Made by a program: the position numbers and the translations under genes
Notes under the pieces: model-generated
What the model was told of the DNA's origin: nothing
The model's database searches: none
The model's input: the letters and a program-made list of their open reading frames with translations, nothing else
Part shown: one piece after another, positions 1-5,897 of the stretch
How positions within the stretch are numbered: position 1 is the stretch's first letter
How the letters are laid out: each line of letters opens with the position of its first letter
From: DASQVO01 sp035640715
GTDB lineage: Bacteria; Actinomycetota; Actinomycetes; Streptosporangiales; Streptosporangiaceae
Assembly (NCBI GenBank): GCA_035640715.1
Contig: DASQVO010000287.1
Span: 1-11,280 of the forward strand
DNA: 11,280 nucleotides
Direction: 5' to 3'

Positions 1-2
1 CC

Positions 3-374
3 ACGGGAGAGGTGGCTCCACCCGCCGGCCCGGCGGCCGAACGGATGGCCGTCAAAGGCACCGCCCGGTCCGCGCTGGCCGGCCTGGCCGGCGATTCCGG
101 CCAGGCGGGGCAGTCCGGGAGCGCAGCAGGGCCCGCGGGCAGCGCGCCCGCACCGGCCGGCCCCGCGCCGGGGCCAGCGGACAGTGCGCCCGGGGATACC
201 GTCCCCGCACTCTCCGCTCCGGCCAGCGGGGATGCCGCCGGCCAGGCTGCCGCGGCGAGGACCGCGGGGGCTGCGCACCTCGCCGCGGTCGAGCGGGGAC
301 GGATCGCCTCCATGGGCGGCGTGGTCAGCATCATCTGGCTGGTGACACTCGTATTGATGGTCTGGAATTCCTAA
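3..374 (+). CDS. Unrecognised Ala/Pro/Gly-rich protein with C-terminal membrane anchor, probably 5'-truncated by the window
   Basis: The frame is open to the left edge. A GTG at 12 and an ATG at 45 are possible starts, but the purine run GGGAGAG abuts the GTG with no spacing and the ATG has no ribosome site, so the real start is probably outside the window. About the first 80 residues are low-complexity Ala/Gly/Pro/Ser, as in a flexible linker. The last 30 residues contain a charged stretch (VERGR) followed by one hydrophobic segment (VVSIIWLVTLVLMVW) that ends two residues before the stop. That pattern suggests a tail-anchored membrane protein or the last helix of a larger one. The TAA at 372-374 overlaps the convergent metB stop. 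I do not recognise a family and propose no function. Confidence 0.5.
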   Translation, partial: TGEVAPPAGPAAERMAVKGTARSALAGLAGDSGQAGQSGSAAGPAGSAPAPAGPAPGPADSAPGDTVPALSAPASGDAAGQAAAARTAGAAHLAAVERGRIASMGGVVSIIWLVTLVLMVWNS

Positions 375-1564
375 GCGAGTGCCTGGCGGAGGTCGTCGAG
401 CAGGTCATCGCAATCCTCGAGCCCGACGGAAAGCCTTACCAGGTCCGGGGGGACCTCCAGCGCTGAGCCTGCCGCCGACGCGTGCGTCATGCGGCCCGGA
501 TGCTCGATCAGGGACTCCACGCCGCCGAGCGACTCGCCGAGGATGAACAGCCGGGTCCGGCCGCAGACGGCCACCGCGGCTTCCTCGCCGGCTCGCAGCC
601 GGAACGACACCATGCCGCCGAACCCGCTCATCTGCCTGGCCGCGACCGCATGGCCGGGATGCGACGCCAGGCCCGGATACAGCACTTCCGCCACCGCAGG
701 GTGCCCCGCGAGCATCTCGGCGACGCGCATGGCACTGCAGCAGTGCCGGTCCATCCGCACGGCGAGTGTCTTGATCCCGCGCAGCGTCAGCCATGAGTCG
801 AACGGTCCGGGTACCGCACCCGTTGCGTTCCGCAGGAAGGCGGCACGCTCGGCGATCTCGGGGTCCGTGGTGACCAGGGCGCCGCCCACGACATCGGAGT
901 GCCCGCCCAGATACTTCGTCGTGGAGTGCACGACGACGTCGGCGCCCAGCGCCAGCGGGCGTTGCAGGCGGGGCGAGGCGAACGTGTTATCCACTACGAG
1001 CAGGGAGCCCGCCTCGTGGGCGGCCTTGGACAAGGCTGCAATGTCGGCGATGCCCAGCAGCGGATTGGTGGGAGTCTCCGCCCAGACGGCACGGGCAGGG
1101 CGCTCGGCCAGGCAGCGGCGGACGGCGGCCACGTCGGATAGCCGCACGGGCGCATAACTCAGCCCCCAGCGGTGCAGCACCGAGGCGAACAGCCGGTAAG
1201 TCCCGCCGTAAGCATCGTCGGGAATGATGACATGATCGCCCGGGGAGCAGATCGTCCGGATGACGCAGTCCTCGGCGGCCATGCCCGACGCGAACGCGAG
1301 GGCCCAGGTACCGCCCTCAAGCGCTGCCAGGCACTCTTCCAGCGCGCTCCGCGTCGGGTTGGCGGTGCGGGAGTACTCGAAACCGCCGCGCAGGCCGCCC
1401 ACGCCGTCCTGCTTGAACGTCGAGACCTGGTAGATCGGCGGGACAACCGCCCCGGTGAGCGGGTCGGGGTCCTGGCCCGCATGGATCGCCAGCGTCTCGA
1501 AGCCGTGGGGCCGTGCAGGCCCATCCGGCTCAGCGGGCCCGCAGGCCCCGTTCGGCATTGTCAT
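371..1564 (-). CDS. metB: Cystathionine gamma-synthase / gamma-lyase (PLP enzyme)
   Basis: A 397-residue Cys/Met-metabolism PLP enzyme of fold type I, full length for the family. Visible motifs are EYSRTANPTR (63-72; Tyr64 and Arg66 bind the cofactor phosphate of the neighbouring subunit), FASGMAA near 91, the PLP-nitrogen Asp192 in VVDNTF, the Schiff-base Lys217 in HSTTKYLGG, and LGESLGGVESLIEHP (342-356), which contacts substrate. The enzyme makes cystathionine from an activated homoserine ester plus cysteine, or cleaves cystathionine to cysteine. The family cannot be split reliably by sequence, and pairing with cbs favours the lyase (reverse) direction at least in part. I chose the ATG at 1564, one base after the cbs stop (TGACATG). 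Homology begins about 20 residues later at FETLAIHAG, and an upstream in-frame start would only add residues overlapping cbs. Translational coupling to cbs is likely because no strong ribosome site is seen. Confidence 0.93.
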   Translation of the reverse strand: MTMPNGACGPAEPDGPARPHGFETLAIHAGQDPDPLTGAVVPPIYQVSTFKQDGVGGLRGGFEYSRTANPTRSALEECLAALEGGTWALAFASGMAAEDCVIRTICSPGDHVIIPDDAYGGTYRLFASVLHRWGLSYAPVRLSDVAAVRRCLAERPARAVWAETPTNPLLGIADIAALSKAAHEAGSLLVVDNTFASPRLQRPLALGADVVVHSTTKYLGGHSDVVGGALVTTDPEIAERAAFLRNATGAVPGPFDSWLTLRGIKTLAVRMDRHCCSAMRVAEMLAGHPAVAEVLYPGLASHPGHAVAARQMSGFGGMVSFRLRAGEEAAVAVCGRTRLFILGESLGGVESLIEHPGRMTHASAAGSALEVPPDLVRLSVGLEDCDDLLDDLRQALA

Positions 1565-1565
1565 G

Positions 1566-2954
1566 TCAGGAGCCGCCGGCCAAGAATGTGAGCAAGTCCT
1601 GCCGTGTGAGCATGCCCGCCGGCTTGCCGTCCACGTAGACGACGGCCGCGCCGGCCCGTTCCAGCGCGGCCACCGCCTTGCTGACCGTCTCGCCGGAGCC
1701 AACCCCCGGCAGGGGCGCCGACATATGTCCGGTCAGCGGGTCATCGGGCCGGGCCCGGCCGGTCACCAGGGCGTCCAGCAGGTCCCGCTCGACGACGGAG
1801 CCGACCACCTCCGCCGCCATCACCGGCGGTTCGGAATTCACGACCGGTAGCTGTGACACGTCGTACTCGCGCAGCAGCGCGATGGCCTGTGCCACCGTCT
1901 CCCCCGGATGGGCGTGCACGAACTCGGGCAGCCCGCGCTCCTTTTTCGCCAGCACGTCACCGACGAGCGGCTCGCTCGTCTGCGCGGAGAGGAAGCCGTA
2001 GTCGGCCATCCACTCGTCATTGAAGATCTTCGAAAGGTAGCCGCGGCCGCCGTCGGGGAGCAGCACCACGATCACGCCGTCCGGCCCCGCGGTCCGCGCG
2101 GCCCGCAGCGCGGCGACTACCGCGAGGCCGCTGGAGCCGCCGACAAGAAGCGCTTCCTCGCGGGCGAGCCTGCGGGTCATGACGAACGACTCGGCATCGG
2201 TGACCGCGATCACCTCGTCACATATCGCGCGGTCGTACGTCTCGGGCCAGATGTCCTCTCCGACCCCCTCGACGAGATACGGCCGGCCCGAGCCGCCTGA
2301 ATAGACCGAGCCCTCCGGGTCCGCGCCGATCACGCTGACCCGGCCGCCGGAGACGTCCTTGAGATAACGGCCCGCGCCGCTGATCGTCCCGCCCGTGCCG
2401 ATCCCGGCGACGAAGTGCGTGATCCTTCCCTCGGTCTGGGACCAGATCTCCGGGCCGGTCGAGTGGTAGTGCGACGCCGGGTTTTCCGGGTTGGCGTACT
2501 GGTCGGGCTGCCAGCCGCCGGGAAGCTCGCCCGCCATGCGGCGAGCGACGCTGTAGTAGGACTCCGGGTGGGCGGGCGGGACGGAGCTCGGGCAGATGAC
2601 GACGTCGGCTCCGTATGCACGCAGGACGTTGATCTTGTCCTGCGCGACCTTGTCGGGGCAGACGAAGACGCACCGGTACCCGCGTTCGGCCGCCACGATA
2701 GCCAAGCCGACGCCGGTGTTCCCCGACGTCGGCTCTACGATCGTGCCGCCCGGCTTCAGCGCTCCCGACGCCTCCGCCGCCTGAATCATGCGCAGCGCAA
2801 TCCGGTCCTTGACCGAGCCACCCGGGTTGAAATACTCGACCTTCGCGAGCACGGCCGGCCCGGCACCAGCCCCCCTTAGGTCACGCGTGACCGCGCGCAG
2901 CCTGACGAGCGGCGTGTTCCCCACCGTCCCCGTCAGGGAATCGTGTACGTCCAT
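1566..2954 (-). CDS. cbs: Cystathionine beta-synthase with C-terminal CBS-domain pair
   Basis: A 462-residue fold-type II PLP enzyme that condenses serine with homocysteine to cystathionine. Residues 1-320 form the catalytic core: GNTPLVRL (12-19), the Schiff-base Lys49 in NPGGSVKDR, the PTSGNTG loop (75-81) that holds the substrate carboxylate, the phosphate-binding GIGTGGT (184-190), and GGSSG (272-276), whose serine faces the pyridine nitrogen. Residues about 331-397 and 403-460 are two CBS repeats, each with the usual DLL pattern near its end. These distinguish it from O-acetylserine sulfhydrylases, which are about 310 residues and lack them. No haem-binding N-terminal extension is present. 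The ATG at 2954 is preceded by AAGGAA about 11 bases upstream. It is first in a two-gene unit with metB and divergent from the thiolase, so the 2955-3175 gap must carry promoters for both sides. Confidence 0.95.
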   Translation of the reverse strand: MDVHDSLTGTVGNTPLVRLRAVTRDLRGAGAGPAVLAKVEYFNPGGSVKDRIALRMIQAAEASGALKPGGTIVEPTSGNTGVGLAIVAAERGYRCVFVCPDKVAQDKINVLRAYGADVVICPSSVPPAHPESYYSVARRMAGELPGGWQPDQYANPENPASHYHSTGPEIWSQTEGRITHFVAGIGTGGTISGAGRYLKDVSGGRVSVIGADPEGSVYSGGSGRPYLVEGVGEDIWPETYDRAICDEVIAVTDAESFVMTRRLAREEALLVGGSSGLAVVAALRAARTAGPDGVIVVLLPDGGRGYLSKIFNDEWMADYGFLSAQTSEPLVGDVLAKKERGLPEFVHAHPGETVAQAIALLREYDVSQLPVVNSEPPVMAAEVVGSVVERDLLDALVTGRARPDDPLTGHMSAPLPGVGSGETVSKAVAALERAGAAVVYVDGKPAGMLTRQDLLTFLAGGS

Positions 2955-3033
2955 GCTGGTCGCGATTCCTTACTGGCCATCGCCAACGGGCCACCTGAGC
3001 CGAGGCCTCCTGGTTCTCCTGGCCGGTTCCGAC

Positions 3034-3039
3034 GTTATC
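3034..3039 (-). promoter_or_regulatory. Weak candidate -10 element for cbs
   Basis: GATAAC on the minus strand lies 80 bases before the cbs ATG, in the divergent gap. No convincing -35 element sits 16-18 bases upstream of it, so this is only a pattern match to the actinobacterial TAnnnT-type -10 region. Confidence 0.2.
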
Positions 3040-3091
3040 GGACGCCACCCTGGGCGATGCGCGCGACCATGCAGCGACGGCGTGGCTGACG

Positions 3092-3097
3092 TAGGCT
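3092..3097 (+). promoter_or_regulatory. Candidate -10 element for the thiolase gene
   Basis: TAGGCT matches the common actinobacterial housekeeping -10 pattern. Transcription starting about 7 bases downstream would give a leader of roughly 70 nt holding the tandem repeat at 3117-3148 and the strong ribosome site. The -35 position is poor, so the call rests on the -10 and the location. Confidence 0.3.
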
Positions 3098-3116
3098 ACC
3101 GAGCAGTAGCTCGTGA

Positions 3117-3148
3117 ACTTCCGAAGAAACGTACACTTCCGAAGAAAC
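3117..3148 (+). repeat. Tandem 14-bp direct repeat, operator-like, in the thiolase leader
   Basis: ACTTCCGAAGAAAC occurs twice exactly, at 3117-3130 and 3135-3148, separated by GTAC (18-bp period). Each copy contains the short dyad CTTC-C-GAAG. The position, between the candidate promoter and the ribosome site and 28 bp before the start codon, would suit a repressor operator. No regulator gene lies next to it, so the binding protein is unknown. Confidence 0.55.
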
Positions 3149-3160
3149 ACTGCCAGCCCG

Positions 3161-3167
3161 AAGGAGG
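3161..3167 (+). promoter_or_regulatory. Strong ribosome-binding site of the thiolase gene
   Basis: AAGGAGG lies 8 bases before the ATG at 3176. It fixes the start there rather than at an upstream in-frame alternative (3113) that would run through the tandem repeat. Confidence 0.8.
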
Positions 3168-3175
3168 CGGACGTC

Positions 3176-4396
3176 ATGCCGGAGGCAGTCATCGTCGCGA
3201 CGGCGCGATCTCCGATCGGCCGCGCGTTCAAGGGTTCCCTCACCAGCATCAGGTCCGATGACCTGACTGCCCAGATGATCACCGCCGCGCTGGCCAAGGT
3301 GCCGCAGCTCGATCCGGCCGGCATCGACGACCTGATGCTCGGCTGCGGCCTGCCGGGTGGCGAGCAGGGATTCAACATGGCCCGGGTGGTGGCCGTGATG
3401 CTCGGCTACGACCATCTCCCCGGGACCACGGTGACCCGCTACTGCTCCTCCTCACTGCAGACCACCCGGATGGCGTTCCACGCCATCAAGGCCGGGGAGG
3501 GAGACGTCTTCATCTCGGCCGGCGTCGAATGCGTGAGCCGGTTCGCCAACGGAAGCAGCGACAGCTGGCCCAATACGCAGAACCCGGTCTTCGCCGAGGC
3601 GCAGGCCCGGACCGAGCGGGCCCGCGCGGGCGGCGCCGGGACGTGGCACGATCCGCGCGAGGACGGCAAGATCCCCGACGTCTACATCGCGATGGGTGAG
3701 ACGGCGGAGAACGTCGCGGGCCTGCGCGGGATCACCCGCCAGGAACAGGACGAGTTCGGCGTCCGGTCGCAGAACCTGGCCGAGAAGGCCATCGCGGACG
3801 GGTTCTGGCAGCGCGAGATCACACCGGTGACCCTGCCCGACGGCAGCATCGTGTCGGCGGACGACGGCCCGCGGCCGGGAACCACCATGGAGAAGGTGGC
3901 GGCGCTGCAGCCGGTCTTCCGGCCGGACGGGACTGTCACGGCCGGGAACTGCTGCCCGCTGAATGACGGGGCCGCCGCGGTCATCGTGATGAGCGACAGG
4001 AAGGCCGCCGAGCTTGGCATCACGCCTATCGCGCGGATCGTTTCCTCGGGGGTATCCGCGCTGTCTCCTGAGATCATGGGGCTGGGCCCGGTTGACGCCT
4101 CCAGGCGAGCGCTCTCGCTGGCGGGAATGGCGATCGACGACATCGACCTGGTCGAGATCAATGAGGCATTCGCCGCACAGGTGATCCCGGCTTACCGTGA
4201 CCTCGGCATCGACCTCGACCAGCTGAACGTCAACGGAGGAGCGATCGCCGTCGGGCACCCGTTCGGCATGACCGGTGCGCGGATTACCACGACGCTGCTG
4301 AACAGCCTCCAGTTCCACGACAAGACGCTTGGCCTGGAGACGATGTGCGTGGGCGGCGGCCAGGGCATGGCCATGATCTTCGAGAGGCTGTCCTGA
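3176..4396 (+). CDS. Thiolase (acetyl-CoA C-acyltransferase)
   Basis: A 406-residue thiolase, normal length for degradative and biosynthetic thiolases. It catalyses reversible thiolytic cleavage of 3-ketoacyl-CoA to acetyl-CoA plus a shortened acyl-CoA (last step of beta-oxidation) or the reverse Claisen condensation. Key residues are the acyl-accepting Cys90 in TRYCSSSLQ, NEAFAAQ (Asn329-Glu330), His361 in GGAIAVGHPFGMTGAR, and the acid/base Cys391 in CVGGGQG. The N-terminus EAVIVATARSPIGRA is typical. Small variations are RYC where NRFC or NRxC is commoner and GNCCPLNDGAA where GNSxPLNDGAA is usual; neither affects a catalytic residue. It stands alone, with no acyl-CoA dehydrogenase or hydratase in the window. 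In mycobacteria a thiolase (fadA3) also lies near cbs and metB. The substrate chain length cannot be told from sequence. Confidence 0.96.
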   Translation: MPEAVIVATARSPIGRAFKGSLTSIRSDDLTAQMITAALAKVPQLDPAGIDDLMLGCGLPGGEQGFNMARVVAVMLGYDHLPGTTVTRYCSSSLQTTRMAFHAIKAGEGDVFISAGVECVSRFANGSSDSWPNTQNPVFAEAQARTERARAGGAGTWHDPREDGKIPDVYIAMGETAENVAGLRGITRQEQDEFGVRSQNLAEKAIADGFWQREITPVTLPDGSIVSADDGPRPGTTMEKVAALQPVFRPDGTVTAGNCCPLNDGAAAVIVMSDRKAAELGITPIARIVSSGVSALSPEIMGLGPVDASRRALSLAGMAIDDIDLVEINEAFAAQVIPAYRDLGIDLDQLNVNGGAIAVGHPFGMTGARITTTLLNSLQFHDKTLGLETMCVGGGQGMAMIFERLS

Positions 4397-4431
4397 CGGA
4401 GCCCCTGACTCGGCCTGACGGAGCCCTTGAC
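4393..4431 (+). repeat. Imperfect 17-bp direct repeat after the thiolase stop
   Basis: CTGACGGAGCCCCTGAC (4393-4409) recurs at 4415-4431 with one change (C to T near the end), a 22-bp period. The first copy overlaps the thiolase stop codon TGA at 4394-4396. It looks like a small local duplication. The changed base in the second copy creates the TTGACC used below as a possible -35. Confidence 0.6.
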
Positions 4432-4455
4432 CTGGCGGTTCACAGCCCGTAGCTG
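4427..4455 (+). promoter_or_regulatory. Candidate promoter for the DUF4287-like / PPOX pair
   Basis: TTGACC (4427-4432) and TAGCTG (4450-4455) are exactly 17 bases apart, a good housekeeping-sigma geometry with a strong -35 and a partial -10. A start near 4462 would give a leader of about 125 nt to the TTG start at 4587. It is the only well-spaced candidate I found in this gap. Confidence 0.35.
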
Positions 4456-4527
4456 CCATGGACCGGACGCCTGGCAGACATAGCGGATTTACGCCGCATT
4501 AAGGAAAGCTTGCTCGGAGGTCTTGCC

Positions 4528-4596
4528 ATGTGCCGGGCGGTGAGGCAGGCTCACACCAAGAGGCTTCGCCCCCCTGGAGGTGCCAATTGCCACTGA
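4528..4596 (+). CDS. Possible 22-codon upstream ORF (leader peptide)
   Basis: An ATG at 4528 has GGAGG at 4516-4520, a 7-base spacing. It opens a 22-codon frame beginning MCRAVRQ and ending GGANCH before TGA at 4594-4596. The stop lies 8 bases past the TTG start of the next gene, so the two frames overlap by 10 bases. The peptide is basic, with cysteines at positions 2 and 21. It may be a regulatory leader whose translation affects the downstream start. It may equally be chance, because a GTG at 4530 in the downstream frame shares the same ribosome site. Confidence 0.3.
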   Translation: MCRAVRQAHTKRLRPPGGANCH

Positions 4597-4820
4597 CCCG
4601 CTCCCCGGAGACGCACAAAAACCTCATTGCTCGCATACCTCGCGTCACAGGTAGTGACCTCCGTGAGTGGTTCAGGCGCCTTGAATCGGGCCCGGCGTTC
4701 CTCCGCTGCGAAGAACGTGCCCAGTGGCTGGCAGACGAGCACGGCATCTCGGATGGCTACGCCACCGCGATCGTGCACGAGTACGAGCTTCGCAGGCGCA
4801 TCCGGCTGAACAGCTTCTGA
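4587..4820 (+). CDS. Small DUF4287-like protein
   Basis: From the TTG at 4587 the product is 77 residues, beginning MPLTRSPETHKN. It is soluble, with no membrane segment or signal. The pattern THKNLIARIPRVTG ... LREWF ... WLADEHGISDGYATAIVHEYELRRR resembles the uncharacterised DUF4287 domain, whose members keep a WL-x-DE/YG-x-GxA-x-A-x-VH core. No enzymatic motif is visible. I prefer the TTG because GGAGG (4576-4580) sits 6 bases before it and the domain-like part begins right after it. A GTG at 4530, also with GGAGG at 9 bases, would add 19 residues of unconserved look. The PPOX gene starts 15 bases after its stop, so the two are probably co-transcribed. Function is unknown and the family assignment is from memory of the pattern. 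Confidence 0.7.
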   Translation: MPLTRSPETHKNLIARIPRVTGSDLREWFRRLESGPAFLRCEERAQWLADEHGISDGYATAIVHEYELRRRIRLNSF

Positions 4821-4835
4821 CGCACGCCCACCGGC

Positions 4836-5246
4836 ATGAGCGCGGAGCGGGCCCAGCAGTTCCTGCGTGCCAACCACCGGGCCGTCCTGGCCACCATCAG
4901 GGCCGACGGCCAGCCACAGATGTCGCCTGTGCTCTGCGCCGTGGACGCGGACGGACGGGTTCTCATCAGCACCCGGGAGACGGCCGTCAAGACCCGGAAC
5001 CTCCGGCGCGATTCCCGTGCTTTCCTATGTGTATTCACCGACCGCTTCTTCGGCGACTGGATCCAGGCCGAGGGAACTGCCGAGGTGATCTCGCTCCCGG
5101 ACGCGATGGAACTGCTTGTGGAGTACTACCGCACGATCTCCGGCGAGCATCCGGACTGGAGCGATTACCGTGCCGCCATGGTCCGGGACCGGCGGGTCAT
5201 TATTCGTGTGACGCTCACTCGCACGGGCCCTACGATCAGCGGTTGA
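4836..5246 (+). CDS. PPOX-class, probably F420-dependent, flavin/deazaflavin oxidoreductase
   Basis: A 136-residue single-domain protein of the pyridoxamine 5'-phosphate oxidase split-barrel fold. The run NHRAVLATIRADGQPQMSPV (residues 13-32), then ADGRVLISTRETAVKTRNL and RDSRAFLCVF, then WIQAEGTAEV (about 76-85), is the classic Rv1155-type order of strands and cofactor-phosphate contacts. Actinobacterial members mostly bind coenzyme F420 and reduce unknown small molecules; FMN or haem-breakdown products are alternatives, and sequence alone cannot decide. No ribosome site precedes the ATG at 4836. It begins 15 bases after the DUF4287-like stop, so it probably depends on translation of that gene. 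The end is marked by TGA at 5244-5246. Confidence 0.88.
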   Translation: MSAERAQQFLRANHRAVLATIRADGQPQMSPVLCAVDADGRVLISTRETAVKTRNLRRDSRAFLCVFTDRFFGDWIQAEGTAEVISLPDAMELLVEYYRTISGEHPDWSDYRAAMVRDRRVIIRVTLTRTGPTISG

Positions 5247-5475
5247 AATTGACCGCTGCGCTCCTACGGGATGCCGGCCGGGCAGATTCAGCAGGAGCGG
5301 TTTCCGGCGATTAACGTCCGGCAGGGCTGCACGCCTCCCGGCTGCGCGGATTCGGCTGGTCCAGATGCCACACCAAGATCATTCACTGCCCGGAACACCC
5401 ACGCCGCAGGGGGCGACGGGTCAGTGGCCGAGAGCGCGGCGCCCAGGAATTCGGCTGCCTGCGGCAATGAAGCGG
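5247..5475. other. Intergenic stretch without a supported gene
   Basis: These 229 bases separate the PPOX gene from the tRNA-like gene on the opposite strand. A plus-strand open frame covers them, but its translation runs into the antisense of the tRNA (the familiar VGLEPT pattern), so it is not a gene. I see no clear terminator, promoter or repeat here. Confidence 0.6.
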
Positions 5476-5549
5476 TGCCCCCGGTCGGACTCGAACCGAC
5501 ACTGGCGCTCCTTTTAGGGGGGCGGCCTCTGCCCTTGGGCTACGGGGGC
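5476..5549 (-). tRNA. 74-nt type I tRNA or tRNA-like gene, anticodon UAA by stem pairing
   Basis: Read on the minus strand, a 7-bp acceptor stem GCCCCCG/CGGGGGC pairs perfectly, followed by U8, A14, and A15 with U48 (a normal Levitt pair). The D stem is GCC/GGC plus a C-A mismatch with an 8-base loop. The T arm GTCGG-TTCGAGT-CCGAC is perfect, and the discriminator base is A. CCA is not encoded (A73 is followed by CCG). The anticodon stem GCCCC/GGAGC has one C-A mismatch and closes the loop CCTAAAA, giving anticodon TAA (leucine UUA). Two features are odd: position 33 is C, not the near-universal U, and the variable loop is 6 bases, whereas true leucine tRNAs have a long arm. The gene may be functional and divergent, or decaying. 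The amino acid identity is uncertain. Confidence 0.72.
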
Positions 5550-5555
5550 TGGCCA

Positions 5556-5561
5556 ATAATA
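5556..5561 (-). promoter_or_regulatory. Candidate -10 element of the tRNA-like gene
   Basis: TATTAT on the minus strand ends 6 bases before the first tRNA base, so transcription would begin almost exactly at the mature 5' end. No TTGACA-like -35 is visible 16-18 bases upstream. The surroundings are AT-rich, consistent with a promoter region. Confidence 0.35.
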
Positions 5562-5700
5562 CCCCGCAGAATTTACATAAACGAGAAGTAGATATATTCG
5601 GACCGCCGAGTACACTCGGGCACCTTTATTCAATTAGTCATTAATGTGCATCGCATGCGTAGCGTAACCACGATTGACCTTAGGGATAAGCGCTGCGTAA

Positions 5701-5733
5701 CCGGCTTGGCGCATAAGCCGGGCCCGCGGGGCC
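5701..5733. repeat. Two abutting hairpins in the intergenic region
   Basis: CCGGCTT and AAGCCGG (7-bp perfect stem, 7-base loop, 5701-5721) are followed at once by GGCCC-GCG-GGGCC (5721-5733). There is no T-tract on either side. They may be transcript-end structures or part of an unidentified small RNA. Confidence 0.4.
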
Positions 5734-5857
5734 ACACGCCAATGGACGCCGAATTGCTCACGCCATGCCCGCCCTTGCCACCAGGCCAAATCAGCTCAGC
5801 ACAGGTATTGACGCCCGCCAAACGGGAAATATTGGTATAAATCGGGTCACCACCGGA

Positions 5858-5887
5858 TCACATGCCCGCGTACTCACGCGCGCGGCG
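5858..5887. repeat. Copy 1 of a 30-bp exact direct repeat
   Basis: Identical to 5950-5979, 92 bp further right. The homology extends a few bases left with one inserted T in copy 2. Each copy contains the dyad CGCGTACTCACGCG (5-bp stem, 4-base loop). Copy 2 is the last nine codons and stop of udgB, so copy 1 is a displaced duplicate of that gene end. Confidence 0.85.
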
Positions 5888-5897
5888 CCGTACCAGC

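Noticed and set aside
482..1157. Long plus-strand frames opposite metB
   Set aside because: Antisense shadows typical of high-GC genes; the metB frame has all catalytic motifs in order.
5476..5549. Reading the tRNA on the plus strand, with TTTT as a lysine-type loop
   Set aside because: The T-loop TTCGAGT and the correct arm order exist only on the minus strand.
5476..5549. Calling the gene bldA, the actinobacterial leucine tRNA for UUA codons
   Set aside because: The anticodon fits, but the long type II variable arm of leucine tRNAs is missing and position 33 is C.
5271..5591. Plus-strand open frame of 106 codons containing PPVGLEPTLALLLGG
   Set aside because: This is the antisense translation of the tRNA-like gene; the VGLEPT string is a well-known artefact of translating across the T arm.
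5630..5840. Two short opposite-strand frames of about 63 codons in the gene-free region
   Set aside because: No ribosome site, no recognisable domain and no support from neighbours; composition fits intergenic DNA.
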